Below, in pieces: positions 45,867-55,901 of a stretch of DNA of 64,000 nt (position 1 is its first letter; each line of letters opens with the position of its first letter). Source of the stretch: Chitinophaga caseinilytica (GTDB lineage: Bacteria; Bacteroidota; Bacteroidia; Chitinophagales; Chitinophagaceae); the NCBI RefSeq assembly GCF_038396765.1, contig NZ_CP150096.1, positions 3,765,001-3,829,000 of the forward strand, read 5' to 3'. A program made the translations under genes and the position numbers. Under the pieces are notes generated by a model. It was not told the DNA's origin and ran no database searches. It worked only from the letters and a program-made list of their open reading frames with translations.

Positions 45867-47726
45867 ATGGAATGGATGTACCTCGTACCCGCGCTCCCTT
45901 TCCTGGGCGCCCTTATCCTGATCCTGTTTTCCGGTAAGATCGGGAAGCCCGGCGTGATCGCCGTGGGCTGCGGCAGTATCGGGCTGGCGGCGCTGGTGAC
46001 CATCGTGGCGGGCTGGCAGTTCATGCAGTCGGGCGTTCCGGCGTTCAGCCAGCATTTGTGGGAATGGCTGCGGGTGGGTGAATTCAGCATCGGCGTCAAC
46101 CTGCGGCTGGATGCGCTTTCCCTGTCGTTCACATTCGTCATCACGTTCGTGGGATGGCTGATCCATATTTACTCGACGGGCTACATGGCCGACGATCCCG
46201 ATTTCGCGCGGTTTTTCGCGTGCATGAACCTCTTTGTGGGATCGATGCTCATGCTCGTGCTGGCCGATAATCTTTTACTGATGTACCTGGGCTGGGAGGG
46301 CGTGGGGCTGTGCAGCTACCTGCTGATCGGGTTCTGGTACAAAGACCCCGCGAACGGCGCTGCCGCGCGCAAGGCCTTTATCGTGACGCGTGTGGGCGAT
46401 ACGGCCATGGCCATCGCGCTGTTCTTGCTCGTGCAGCATACCGGGAGCCTGCAATTGTCGGTAGTGCTGGAGCGGGCGCAAAGTCTCTGGGCGGCGGGAG
46501 ACCCCACGGTTGTATGGATCGCGTTCCTCCTGCTGGGCGGCGCGGTCGGGAAATCTGCCCAGCTACCCCTGCAAACCTGGTTGCCCGATGCCATGGCGGG
46601 CCCAACGCCCGTGAGCGCCCTCATCCATGCGGCCACGATGGTGACGGCGGGCGTGTACCTCATCGCGCGGACGAACGCCATTTTTGCATTGGCGCCCGCG
46701 GCGCAGACGGCCGTGGCCATCACCGGGGCGGTTACATTGCTGCTGGCGGGTTTCAGCGCCTGGGTGCAAACAGACATCAAGCGGGTATTGGCTTATTCCA
46801 CCATCAGCCAGATCGGGTATATGTTCCTCGCGCTGGGCGTGGGCGCCTGGTCGGCCGCCATCTTCCATTTCATCACCCATGCGTTTTTCAAAGCTTTGTT
46901 ATTCCTCGGTGCGGGCGCCGTCATCCATGCGCTGCATCACGAGCAGGATATGTTCAAAATGGGCGGATTGCGTAAATCCCTGCCCGGCGTGTTCCTCGTG
47001 TTTTTGATCGGATCGCTGTCGCTCGCGGCCATTCCGTTCATTTCGTCGGGATGGTACAGTAAAGACCAGATCATCTGGCTGGCCGGCACGGCGGCGGGAG
47101 GCAGGCCGGTGTACGCGTTTGCCGCGGTGCTGGGGGCTTTCGTTACGGCGGCCTATACCACACGCATGTTGCTGCTGGTATTTTTCGGGAAGGAACAGAC
47201 GCACGTCCACCACAAACCGGGCCCGGAGATGATGATACCGTTATACGTATTAGCCGTTTGCAGCACGCTGGCCGGGTTCCTGGAGCTGCCGCATACCCTC
47301 GGGCATTTCACCTGGCTGAGCGATTTCCTGCGGCCCGTACTGCCGGAAGTGGTAGCGCCGCATGCCAGCGTGGCGGCGGAATGGGGACTGCAAACCATCA
47401 CAGCGGGCCTCGCGGCGCTGGCCATTTACATCACCTGGCGATTGCTGAACGCGCCGTTCCCCAAAGAAGCGGGCGCTTTCCTGAAAAGCGGCTGGGGCTT
47501 CGATGCGGCGTATGACGTGGTGTTCGTTCAGCCGTTCGTCCGTATAGCGAAGCTCAACCGGAAAGATATTATCGATAACGTATATACCGGGCTGGCCACC
47601 ATTACCCGCGGGCTTCACCGGATGATGTCCGCCACGCAAAGCGGGATCATCCGGTGGTATGTGCTGGGTGTGGTGATGGGCGCGGTCCTGATACTGTCCG
47701 TCATTATCTGGCGGCATTCCATGTAA
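45867..47726 (+). CDS. nuoL: NADH-quinone oxidoreductase subunit L
   Basis: A 619-residue antiporter-like proton-pumping subunit with many helices. Conserved GWEGVGLCSYLLIGFWY, SAQLPLQTWLPDAMAGPTPVSALIHAATMVTAGVYL and KALLFLGAGAVIHALHHEQDMFKMGGL identify it; the C-terminal lateral helix region is present. Confidence 0.95.
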   Translation: MEWMYLVPALPFLGALILILFSGKIGKPGVIAVGCGSIGLAALVTIVAGWQFMQSGVPAFSQHLWEWLRVGEFSIGVNLRLDALSLSFTFVITFVGWLIHIYSTGYMADDPDFARFFACMNLFVGSMLMLVLADNLLLMYLGWEGVGLCSYLLIGFWYKDPANGAAARKAFIVTRVGDTAMAIALFLLVQHTGSLQLSVVLERAQSLWAAGDPTVVWIAFLLLGGAVGKSAQLPLQTWLPDAMAGPTPVSALIHAATMVTAGVYLIARTNAIFALAPAAQTAVAITGAVTLLLAGFSAWVQTDIKRVLAYSTISQIGYMFLALGVGAWSAAIFHFITHAFFKALLFLGAGAVIHALHHEQDMFKMGGLRKSLPGVFLVFLIGSLSLAAIPFISSGWYSKDQIIWLAGTAAGGRPVYAFAAVLGAFVTAAYTTRMLLLVFFGKEQTHVHHKPGPEMMIPLYVLAVCSTLAGFLELPHTLGHFTWLSDFLRPVLPEVVAPHASVAAEWGLQTITAGLAALAIYITWRLLNAPFPKEAGAFLKSGWGFDAAYDVVFVQPFVRIAKLNRKDIIDNVYTGLATITRGLHRMMSATQSGIIRWYVLGVVMGAVLILSVIIWRHSM

Positions 47727-47744
47727 CCTGAAAAACGATTCGGC

Positions 47745-49223
47745 ATGATACTGCTGGCATTCATATTATTTCCACTGGTGGGCGCTTTCCTGGCCTGGGC
47801 CTCCGCGGCCGTGAACGCCACCCTTCCGCGATGGATCGCCCTGCTGGTGATGCTCGCCGGCCTCGTGCTCGCCATCGGCATCTGGGTACAGCCGGAGCCG
47901 GCCTCGCTGGCGGGGGCAGACTGGCGATACGTCTACCATCAACCCTGGATGCCCCGCTTCGGTGTGAGCCTTTCTTTAGCGATGGACGGCCTCAGCCTCC
48001 TCATGATCGTGCTCACGTTCTTTCTCGGTGCCATGGCGGTATTGGTGTCGTGGGAGGAAATCCGTGACCGCACGGGCTTCTACTACTTCAACCTCTTATT
48101 CGTGCTGGGCGGTATCGCGGGTGTTTTCCTCGTGATGGACCTTTTCCTGTTCTATTTCTTCTGGGAAGTGATGCTCATCCCCATGTATTTCCTTATCGGC
48201 ATCTGGGGCCATGGGCGCAGGTTGTACGCCTCGCTGAAGTTTTTCCTCTTTACGCAGGCGGGCGGCTTGCTCATGCTGCTTGCCATATTGGGACTGTATT
48301 TCGTACATGGCGCATCCACCGGTAATTATACCTTTTCATACGCTGAACTGCTGCAAACGCCCATTGAGCAAGGGGTCGGCCGATGGCTGATGCTGGGTTT
48401 CATGGCGGCGTTCCTCGTCAAATTACCGGCATTTCCTTTCCATACCTGGTTGCCCGATGCGCATACGGAAGCGCCGACGGCGGGGTCCGTCATTCTCGCC
48501 GGACTGCTCCTCAAGACCGGCGCCTACGGCATCCTGCGCTTCGTGTTGCCCCTGTTCCCCGAAGCCTGTCATGCTTTTGCGCAGGTGTTCATGCTGCTCG
48601 GCGCGATCGGGATTTTGTACGGCGGGCAGCTGGCGTACGCGCAGACCGATTTCAAGCGGCTGGTGGCGTACACGAGTGTGAGCCATATGGGATTTGTGCT
48701 GGTGGGGGCTTTCGCGTTCAACGAACTGGCCTACCAGGGCGTGGTGATGCAAATGATCACGCATGGCATCAGCACCGGCGCCCTGTTCATGATCGCCGGG
48801 GTGTTGTATGAAAGGCTTCACACGCGCGAACTGGAGAAGATGGGTGGATTGTGGGCGGCTTTGCCGGGATTGGGGACCATCACCATGGTGTTCGTCATGG
48901 CATCGCTGGGGCTCCCGGGGCTGGGGAACTTCATCGCGGAATTCCTCATCCTGGCCGGCAGCTGGCAGGCGTCGCCCTGGATCACGGTGCTGGCGGCCAT
49001 CGGGCTGGTAGTGGCCACGGTGTACAGTTTGCGTATCATGCAGAAAGTATTTTTCGGGATTTCGCTGCGCGAATTCCGGTTGAAGGATATGACGTTCCGC
49101 GAAGCCGTGATGCTGCTGCCGCTGGTGATCGCCATCATCTGGCTGGGTCTGTTTCCCCAGCGGGTGATCGACACTGCTTCGAAAGCCGCGCCGGTCGTCG
49201 CTTTTCAATACAAGGAAAAATAA
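47745..49223 (+). CDS. nuoM: NADH-quinone oxidoreductase subunit M
   Basis: A 492-residue antiporter-like subunit. Key segments are FFWEVMLIPMYFLIGIWGHGRR (with the functional Glu), PFHTWLPDAHTEAPTAGSVILAGLLLKTGAYG and VSHMGFVLVGAF. It follows nuoL by 18 bases and precedes nuoN by nine. Confidence 0.95.
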   Translation: MILLAFILFPLVGAFLAWASAAVNATLPRWIALLVMLAGLVLAIGIWVQPEPASLAGADWRYVYHQPWMPRFGVSLSLAMDGLSLLMIVLTFFLGAMAVLVSWEEIRDRTGFYYFNLLFVLGGIAGVFLVMDLFLFYFFWEVMLIPMYFLIGIWGHGRRLYASLKFFLFTQAGGLLMLLAILGLYFVHGASTGNYTFSYAELLQTPIEQGVGRWLMLGFMAAFLVKLPAFPFHTWLPDAHTEAPTAGSVILAGLLLKTGAYGILRFVLPLFPEACHAFAQVFMLLGAIGILYGGQLAYAQTDFKRLVAYTSVSHMGFVLVGAFAFNELAYQGVVMQMITHGISTGALFMIAGVLYERLHTRELEKMGGLWAALPGLGTITMVFVMASLGLPGLGNFIAEFLILAGSWQASPWITVLAAIGLVVATVYSLRIMQKVFFGISLREFRLKDMTFREAVMLLPLVIAIIWLGLFPQRVIDTASKAAPVVAFQYKEK

Positions 49224-49232
49224 ATCGGACAT

Positions 49233-50663
49233 ATGTCTACCCATGATCTGCTTGCCCTGCTGCCCGTGCTGATCCTCGCCGGTGCCTCCGTGATCGCCAT
49301 GTTGCTGGTGGCGATACGCCGCAATCACCGGCTAATGCACGCCTTCACCGTAGCGGCATTCCTCCTTGCGCTGCTGTCGCTGTTCCGGCAGCCGGTTACG
49401 ATGCCGTACTTCGTTGCGCCGCTGTTCGTGGTCGACAAGTTCGCGGAATTCAACACGGGCCTTATCCTCGCCGCGGGCCTCAGCGTGTTGCTGTTGTCGT
49501 TCAATTATTTCGAGCAGCGCGAGGAACGGAAGGAGGAATATTACATGCTGCTGTTGCTGGCTACGGTGGGCGGGGTCGTGCTGCTGGTGAGCCGCCACTT
49601 CGTGTCGCTGTTCCTCGGGCTGGAAACGATGAGCATTAGTTTGTACGGACTGATCGCGTATCTGCGCGCGCGGGAGCGGTCAGACGAAGCGGGGATCAAA
49701 TACCTCCTGCTGGCAGCGCTTTCGTCGGCGTTCCTGCTCTTCGGCATGGCGCTGGTGTATGCGGAATCCGGGACGATGGATTTTGTGGGGATCGGGCAGT
49801 ACCTGAAAAGTATTTCCTCCGCGCCGGTGACGGTGGTGGCGGGATTCGGTCTTATGCTCATCGGCGTGGGGTTCAAGCTCGGCATTGTGCCGTTCCACAT
49901 GTGGGCGCCGGATATTTACGAAGGTGCGCCGCTGCCGGTGGCCGCCTACATCGCTACCGTGTCCAAAGGCAGCATGCTCGTGCTGCTCATGCGGTTCTAC
50001 AGGGATGTTAACGGATATGAATACACGATATTATGGTGGGTGCTGGCCATCATCGCCATGGCGAGCATGTTTGCGGGCAACTGGCTCGCGCTCATGCAGC
50101 GCAATGTGAAGCGATTGCTTGCGTATTCGTCCATTTCGCATATGGGGTATATCCTCATCGCGTTCCTGGCCGGTTCCGAAGCGGGGCAGGAGGCGGTGAT
50201 GTTTTACCTGGTGGCTTATGTGATCACGAGCATCGGGGCGTTCGGGGTATTGGCATTGCTGAGCGATGAGCTGAACGACGCGGAAATGCTGGAAGACTTC
50301 AGCGGCCTGTTTTGGCGGCAACCCTGGATGGCGGCCATTTTCACGGCGATGTTGTTGTCGCTGGCGGGCATCCCGCTGACGGCGGGTTTCATCGGCAAAT
50401 TCTACGTGGTAGCGGCGGGGGTGAGTGCCGGACTGTGGTTGCTGCTGGCGCTGCTGGTAGTGAACAGCGTGATCGGATTGTTTTATTACATCCGCCTGGT
50501 GGCGGTGATGTTTGCGCCGCAGGAGGGGACATTTGCCCGGAAGCGCCTGCCGTTCTTTGGCGTGTTCGCACTGTCTGCCCTCATGGCGCTTTTGTTATGG
50601 TTAGGGATATATCCGTCAGTCCTCATTTCCATGATCCGCGATATGATGCTGACCATAGGCTGA
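49233..50663 (+). CDS. nuoN: NADH-quinone oxidoreductase subunit N
   Basis: A 476-residue antiporter-like subunit, last gene of the operon. Conserved FLGLETMSISLYGL, FKLGIVPFHMWAPDIYEGAPLPVAAYIATVSKGSMLVLL and LLAYSSISHMGYIL are clear. A terminator follows 23 bases after the stop. Confidence 0.95.
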   Translation: MSTHDLLALLPVLILAGASVIAMLLVAIRRNHRLMHAFTVAAFLLALLSLFRQPVTMPYFVAPLFVVDKFAEFNTGLILAAGLSVLLLSFNYFEQREERKEEYYMLLLLATVGGVVLLVSRHFVSLFLGLETMSISLYGLIAYLRARERSDEAGIKYLLLAALSSAFLLFGMALVYAESGTMDFVGIGQYLKSISSAPVTVVAGFGLMLIGVGFKLGIVPFHMWAPDIYEGAPLPVAAYIATVSKGSMLVLLMRFYRDVNGYEYTILWWVLAIIAMASMFAGNWLALMQRNVKRLLAYSSISHMGYILIAFLAGSEAGQEAVMFYLVAYVITSIGAFGVLALLSDELNDAEMLEDFSGLFWRQPWMAAIFTAMLLSLAGIPLTAGFIGKFYVVAAGVSAGLWLLLALLVVNSVIGLFYYIRLVAVMFAPQEGTFARKRLPFFGVFALSALMALLLWLGIYPSVLISMIRDMMLTIG

Positions 50664-50686
50664 CCGGTCGGTTATACTGGATGTGC

Positions 50687-50712
50687 GCCCGCTTCCCGCG
50701 AAGCGGGCTTTT
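50687..50712 (+). terminator. Intrinsic terminator of the nuo operon
   Basis: A perfect 9-bp stem GCCCGCTTC / GAAGCGGGC with a 4-base loop followed by TTTT. Confidence 0.88.
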
Positions 50713-50854
50713 CATTTGATGCAAACAACCGTAGTGATTTATTTCGGGTGATTGAAAACCAATTGGAATTATGCCGCGTATATCTTCGTGTACAACATCC
50801 AAATCCATTCACTGAGCAGTAACCTTTCTTAATCCACCAGAAAACGAAGATTTT

Positions 50855-51559
50855 ATGGCAGAAAAACTGAATGTTCCACAGGAACAGGAGGGGCATGCCA
50901 TGCTATCACCGAAAGGCCAGCAGCGCCGGCGGTTCCTCTCGCTTTTCGCGGGAACCGCCGCTGCGGCCACGTTGATGCATGCCTGTTCCAACAACGACGA
51001 CCCTTCGCCCGACAATGGCGTAAACCTTGGCGGTGGCGATATCGGGATCCTCAATTATGCTTATGCGCTGGAGCAACTCGAAGCGGCGTTCTACATTCGC
51101 GTAACGCAGACTTTTTTCAGCGGCGCCACGGCAACGGAGCAACAATTTCTGACAGACATCCGCGATCATGAGATCGCGCACCGCGAGTTTTTCCGGAATG
51201 CATTGGGTGGTAAAGCGATCCCGACGCTGGAGGCCGATTTCAGCAAAATTGATTTCAACAGCAGGGCGAGTGTGCTGGGAACGGCCAAAGCCTTCGAAGA
51301 CCTGGGCGTGGCGGCCTATAACGGTGCCGGGAAGCTGATCACCGATGGCGCATACCTGTTGCTTGCCGGCAAAATCGTATCCGTGGAAGCGCGGCATGCG
51401 GCCATGATCCGCGATTTGCTGAGCAACGGTTCTTTCGCCGACAGCACAGCCGTAGACGCCAATGGGCTCGATATGGCGCTCGCCCCGCCAGACGTGCTGA
51501 AGGTAGCCGGCGGCTTCCTGAAATCGAAGATCAACGCGTCCAATCTCCCCACTTCCTGA
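50855..51559 (+). CDS. Exported ferritin-like lipoprotein
   Basis: A 234-residue protein with a ferritin-like four-helix layout (Ferritin_2 type): ALEQLEAAFYIRV, IRDHEIAHREFFRNALG and IVSVEARHAAMIRDLL supply Glu/His pairs able to bind a di-metal centre. The N-terminus has QQRRRFLSLFAG (residues 22-33), a twin-arginine-like signal, ending at Cys44 as a possible lipobox. The function is unknown; not a storage ferritin. It is followed after 15 bases by a paralogue. Confidence 0.8.
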   Translation: MAEKLNVPQEQEGHAMLSPKGQQRRRFLSLFAGTAAAATLMHACSNNDDPSPDNGVNLGGGDIGILNYAYALEQLEAAFYIRVTQTFFSGATATEQQFLTDIRDHEIAHREFFRNALGGKAIPTLEADFSKIDFNSRASVLGTAKAFEDLGVAAYNGAGKLITDGAYLLLAGKIVSVEARHAAMIRDLLSNGSFADSTAVDANGLDMALAPPDVLKVAGGFLKSKINASNLPTS

Positions 51560-51574
51560 TCTAAAATCCGAATC

Positions 51575-52417
51575 ATGAACATTGAACATATCATTACCGA
51601 ACTTGAGCAGCAAGACCCCGAGCTCCACGACCGTATGAGCAGCCGGCGGTCCGCCATCAGCGGGCTGGCCAGCATTGGCGGCAAGCTCGCCCTCGCTGCG
51701 GTACCTTTCGCGTTGGGCAGTTTGTTCAAGAAAGCCTACGGGCAATCTACTTCCGGCATCGTGCAGGTGCTGCAATTCGCCCTTACGCTGGAGTATCTCG
51801 AAGCGGAATTTTATACCCTCGGCGCGGCTGCGCCGGGCCTGGTGCCCGCCGGCCCGCCGACCGGTGCCATCGCTACGATCCGGGACCATGAGAACGCGCA
51901 TGTCTCGCTCTTGAAAACGACGATCATTTCGCTGGGAGCAACGCCGGTGCCCAAGCCCACATTCGATTTCAGTGCGGGCGACGGCAGCGGGAACGGGCCG
52001 TTCAAAGGTGTTTTTTCGAATTACCCGCTTTTCCTTGCCGTGGCGCAGACGTTCGAGGATACGGGCGTAAGGGCCTACAAGGGGCAGGCGGGCGAACTGA
52101 TCTCCAGTAACGACGTGCTGACGGCCGCGCTGAAGATCCACAGCGTAGAGGCGCGCCATGCCGCCCATATCCGTTACATGCGGAGGAACCTCACGGCTAA
52201 TGACACCATCAAGCCCTGGATCACCGGGAAAGACACCGGTGGCATCGGCGCCGCCGTGCAGGCCAGTTACAATGGTGAAGACGTCAGCGCGCAGGCGGGG
52301 ATCAACATCGTAGGGATCAACGGAACGGGCGTAGGGGTGAACGCGGCTACCGAAGCGTTCGACGAGCCCCTGAGCAAACAGGCCGTGCTGGATATCGTGG
52401 CGCCGTTTATCGTTTAA
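51575..52417 (+). CDS. Exported ferritin-like protein, paralogue of the preceding gene
   Basis: A 280-residue protein with the same helical pattern: ALTLEYLEAEFYTLG, IRDHENAHVSLLKTTI and IHSVEARHAAHIRYMRRNL hold the candidate metal-binding Glu/His residues. The N-terminus has SSRRSAISGLASIGGKLALAAVPFA, again twin-arginine-like, after a 20-residue polar leader. The C-terminal 60 residues are an extra domain. The pair is co-oriented and probably forms a heteromeric periplasmic protein; its role is not known. Confidence 0.8.
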   Translation: MNIEHIITELEQQDPELHDRMSSRRSAISGLASIGGKLALAAVPFALGSLFKKAYGQSTSGIVQVLQFALTLEYLEAEFYTLGAAAPGLVPAGPPTGAIATIRDHENAHVSLLKTTIISLGATPVPKPTFDFSAGDGSGNGPFKGVFSNYPLFLAVAQTFEDTGVRAYKGQAGELISSNDVLTAALKIHSVEARHAAHIRYMRRNLTANDTIKPWITGKDTGGIGAAVQASYNGEDVSAQAGINIVGINGTGVGVNAATEAFDEPLSKQAVLDIVAPFIV

Positions 52418-52566
52418 ATTGACTTGTGTTTTCCATACCGTCGCGCCCCGGGCCTTCCGGCGGCGCGGCGTTCTTATCTTGCAATATCGATTTTCCGGCT
52501 TGGGATTTTATCCTTATTTTGCGCTACTGCCGTTTCTTTCCGGCAATATCAAACCCAAGTCTGCTT

Positions 52567-55500
52567 ATGATACAGAAAAGTATGTTTCTTGCCGCCGGCG
52601 CCTTCCTGCTGGCCGGCGCACCCGTCACCATGGCGCAAAGCCCCACCAAACTGCTCCGCAACCCCACGGTGAGCGCGCAGCACGTGGCCTTTATGTATGG
52701 TGGCGATATCTGGATCGCGAACCGCGATGGTTCCGCGCCCAAAAGGCTCACCATCAACCCCGCCCTGGAAACCGAGCCCGTGATCTCGCCCGATGGCAAA
52801 TGGGTAGCCTTTACCGGTAACTACGACGGCAATTCTGATGTGTACGTGGTGCCGGTTGAAGGTGGCGAGCCCCGGCGCATCACGTTCCACCCCGCTTCAG
52901 AGGTCGTTCGCGGGTGGGTGGATAACGATCATATCCTCTACGCTTCCGGCCTGGAATCGCCCACGGGCAGAACACAGCGCCTCTACACCGCCAGCCTCAA
53001 AGGTGGCCTCCAGCAACCGCATCAGCGCATCCCCGAAGCTACCCAGGGCGCCGTTTCGCCCGACGGGAAGTTTACCGCATACATCAAAAATCCCGATCCT
53101 ACCGAAGGCGGCGCCGTGTACCGCCCCTTCAAACGCTACCGCGGCGGTTATGCGCCCAAAATCTGGATATTCAACCACGCCAATAACCAGATCGTGGAAA
53201 TCCCCGGGGAAAACGCCAACAACATCCGCCCGCAATGGATCGGCAAAAACGTTTATTTCCTCAGCGACCGCAACCACACCATGAACGTTTTCCGCTACGA
53301 TACCGATTCGAAGCAGATTACGCAGGTAACGCAATACAAGTCGGACGATGTGAAATCGCTCCAGGGCGACGGTAAAACCCTCGCGTTCGAACAGGCAGGC
53401 ACGCTCCACCTGCTGGACCCCGGTACCGGCAAAGTGACCGACCTTTCCGTGACCCTTCAGGCGGATATTCCCTCCAAACGGCCGCGCTACGAAAAGCTGA
53501 ATAATTTCGAGAACGTGTTCCTGTCGCCCACCGGCGCGAGGCTCCTCGTGCAGGGGCGCGGCGAAATCCTCTCCGTTCCGAAGGAAAAAGGCGATGTACG
53601 CAACATCTCCAATTCCCCCGGCTCCCACGAACGCCTGCCGGGCTGGTCGCCCGACGGGAAGTACATTTCCTATGTTTCTGATAAGGACGGCAATTACAAG
53701 CTCATCCTCCGCGACCAGAAAGCCATGGATACGCCGATCGAGATCGAGCTCGGTAAAACGGTGTATTATTTCGGCCTGTCCTGGTCACCCGACAGCAAAA
53801 AAATCCTGTATAGCGACGCGCACTTCAACCTCTTCGTGCTCGACGTGGCCAGCAAAAAGATCACCAAAGTAGCGACGTATGCTAACGGCAGCATCCCTTC
53901 CGGCGGCAGCAACCCGTTCCAGCCTTCGTGGTCGCCCGATTCGAAATGGATCACTTTCGTAAATGCCGAGGAGAACGGATTTGATGCGGTGTTCCTGTAC
54001 GAAGTGGCCGGCGGCAAAACCGTTCGCGTAACCGACGGTATGAGCGACGCCAGTGCGCCTTCGTTCAGCGCCGACGGCAAATTTCTCTTCTTCCCCGCCA
54101 GCACCAACAGCGGCATGGGCCTCAGCGGATTGCACATGCAGACCTACGACCGTAGCAATGCCATGGCGCTCTACGCAGCCGTACTGTCCAATAAAACCGC
54201 TACGCCTTTCACGCCTGAAAGCGATGAGGAAACGGTAAAAACCGACGAAAAGAAAGAAGATAAGGACAAAGAGAAAGACAAGAAGAAAGACAGCACCAAA
54301 GCCGCTCCTGCCAAGCCGGAAACAGCGTTTGTAGACGTAGAAGGCCTGCAGCAGCGCATTGTCACGATCCCGGTTCCGCAAGGCGTTATCTATGGCGTGA
54401 ATGGCGCGGTGAAGGATAAAATTTTCTTCACCGACGGAGGTGAGATCAAGTACTTCGACCTGAAAGAAAGAAAAACGGAAACCTTCGCCAAAGGTGGCCG
54501 TTTCATGATCAGTGCCGACGGGAAGAAGATGCTCATCGCCGGCGGCGGGAACAACTTCCAGATCGTGGGAACGGAGCGGAAGCCCGCGCCGGGAGACGGT
54601 AAGGTAGACCTGTCCAACGTAACCGTTTACGTAGACCCCGTGGCCGAGTGGAAACAGATTTTCGACGAAGTGTACAAGATCGAGAAAGACTTCTTCTACG
54701 TGAAAAACATGCACGGCGTGGATTGGGACGCCAACCGCCGCAAGTATGAAGCCCTGCTGCCGCATGTGAGCAGTCGCGCCGATCTCACTTACCTCCTCAA
54801 CGAAATGATGAGCGAAATGGTGGTGGGCCACAATTACGTGGGCCTGGGCGATATGCCTTCCGGTCCGAGCGTCAACGTGGGCATGCTGGGGGCAGATTAC
54901 GAAGTGATCGACGGCCGCTACCGCATCGCGAAAATCTACAACGGCGAAAGCTGGAATCCCGAGGCCAAAGCGCCCCTGGCCATTCCCGGCCTCAACGTGA
55001 AGGAAGGCGATTACATCCTGGCCGTTAACGGCGTTCCGCTGAACGCAAACACCAGCATCCACGAACTGATGCAAAACCAGGCCGGTCGCCAGGTGACGCT
55101 GAAAGTGAATGGCTCCGCTTCGGAAACCGGTGCGCGCGAAATCGTGGTGGAACCTGTTTCCGTATCTACTGAATACGGTCTCCGTTACGTAGACTGGGTA
55201 GAAGGGAACCGCCGGAAAGTAGACCAGTTGAGCGGTGGAAAGATCGCTTACCTGCATATGATCAATACCGGCCGCGAAGGGTATAATTCCTTTAACCGTT
55301 ATTACTATGCGCAGGCCGATAAAAAGGCCCTGCTGCTCGACGAGCGCTTCAACGGCGGCGGCTCGGTGGCCGATTACGTGATAGACGTGCTGAACCGGGA
55401 AGTAATGAGCTACTGGGGCGTGCGCGACGGCCGCAGCTTTACCACGCCCGGCAACGGCATCTACGGCCCGAAAGCCATGCTGATCAACGAATACGCAGGC

Positions 55501-55842
55501 TCCGGCGGCGACATGATGCCCTGGATGTTCAATCACAAGAAACTGGGCAAACTCGTCGGTAAACGCACCATGGGCATCCTGGTGGGCATCAGCGGATATC
55601 CCTCGCTCATCGACGGTGGTTATGTGACTTCGCCGAGTTTCGGTATTTACGATACCAACGGCAAATGGATCATCGAAAACGTAGGTACGCCTGCGGATGT
55701 GGATGTGGAGCAAACGCCTGCAGACGTGATCGCAGGCCGCGATCCGCAGTTGGAGAAAGGCGTGCAGATCCTGTTGGAAGAACTGAAAGCGAAGACCTGG
55801 CAACCGGTCCCCAAACCGGCCGACCCGGTACGCGTGAAATAA
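52567..55842 (+). CDS. Tricorn-type protease with beta-propeller, PDZ and S41 domains
   Basis: A 1091-residue exported peptidase from ATG 52567 (signal MIQKSMFLAAGAFLLAGAPVTMAQ; the frame is open upstream without signal features). The first 600 residues are WD40/PD40-like propeller repeats (ISPDGKWVAFTGNYDGNSDVYVVP and similar). A strongly charged linker rich in Lys/Asp/Glu follows near 600, then PDZ and a C-terminal S41 domain. The nucleophile is Ser979 in NEYAGSGGDMMP, with a catalytic His in VVGHNYVGLGD. It likely degrades peptides in the periplasm. Confidence 0.92.
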   Translation: MIQKSMFLAAGAFLLAGAPVTMAQSPTKLLRNPTVSAQHVAFMYGGDIWIANRDGSAPKRLTINPALETEPVISPDGKWVAFTGNYDGNSDVYVVPVEGGEPRRITFHPASEVVRGWVDNDHILYASGLESPTGRTQRLYTASLKGGLQQPHQRIPEATQGAVSPDGKFTAYIKNPDPTEGGAVYRPFKRYRGGYAPKIWIFNHANNQIVEIPGENANNIRPQWIGKNVYFLSDRNHTMNVFRYDTDSKQITQVTQYKSDDVKSLQGDGKTLAFEQAGTLHLLDPGTGKVTDLSVTLQADIPSKRPRYEKLNNFENVFLSPTGARLLVQGRGEILSVPKEKGDVRNISNSPGSHERLPGWSPDGKYISYVSDKDGNYKLILRDQKAMDTPIEIELGKTVYYFGLSWSPDSKKILYSDAHFNLFVLDVASKKITKVATYANGSIPSGGSNPFQPSWSPDSKWITFVNAEENGFDAVFLYEVAGGKTVRVTDGMSDASAPSFSADGKFLFFPASTNSGMGLSGLHMQTYDRSNAMALYAAVLSNKTATPFTPESDEETVKTDEKKEDKDKEKDKKKDSTKAAPAKPETAFVDVEGLQQRIVTIPVPQGVIYGVNGAVKDKIFFTDGGEIKYFDLKERKTETFAKGGRFMISADGKKMLIAGGGNNFQIVGTERKPAPGDGKVDLSNVTVYVDPVAEWKQIFDEVYKIEKDFFYVKNMHGVDWDANRRKYEALLPHVSSRADLTYLLNEMMSEMVVGHNYVGLGDMPSGPSVNVGMLGADYEVIDGRYRIAKIYNGESWNPEAKAPLAIPGLNVKEGDYILAVNGVPLNANTSIHELMQNQAGRQVTLKVNGSASETGAREIVVEPVSVSTEYGLRYVDWVEGNRRKVDQLSGGKIAYLHMINTGREGYNSFNRYYYAQADKKALLLDERFNGGGSVADYVIDVLNREVMSYWGVRDGRSFTTPGNGIYGPKAMLINEYAGSGGDMMPWMFNHKKLGKLVGKRTMGILVGISGYPSLIDGGYVTSPSFGIYDTNGKWIIENVGTPADVDVEQTPADVIAGRDPQLEKGVQILLEELKAKTWQPVPKPADPVRVK

Positions 55843-55861
55843 TCCGCAACGGAATGTTGTT

Positions 55862-55901
55862 GAACGGCCGCCTGGAGCAATCCGGGCGGCCGTTCATTTT
55901 T
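55862..55901 (+). terminator. Intrinsic terminator after the Tricorn-type gene
   Basis: A perfect 11-bp stem GAACGGCCGCC / GGCGGCCGTTC (55862-55872 with 55885-55895) followed by ATTTTT. Its tail touches the stop of the convergent SDR gene. Confidence 0.85.
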
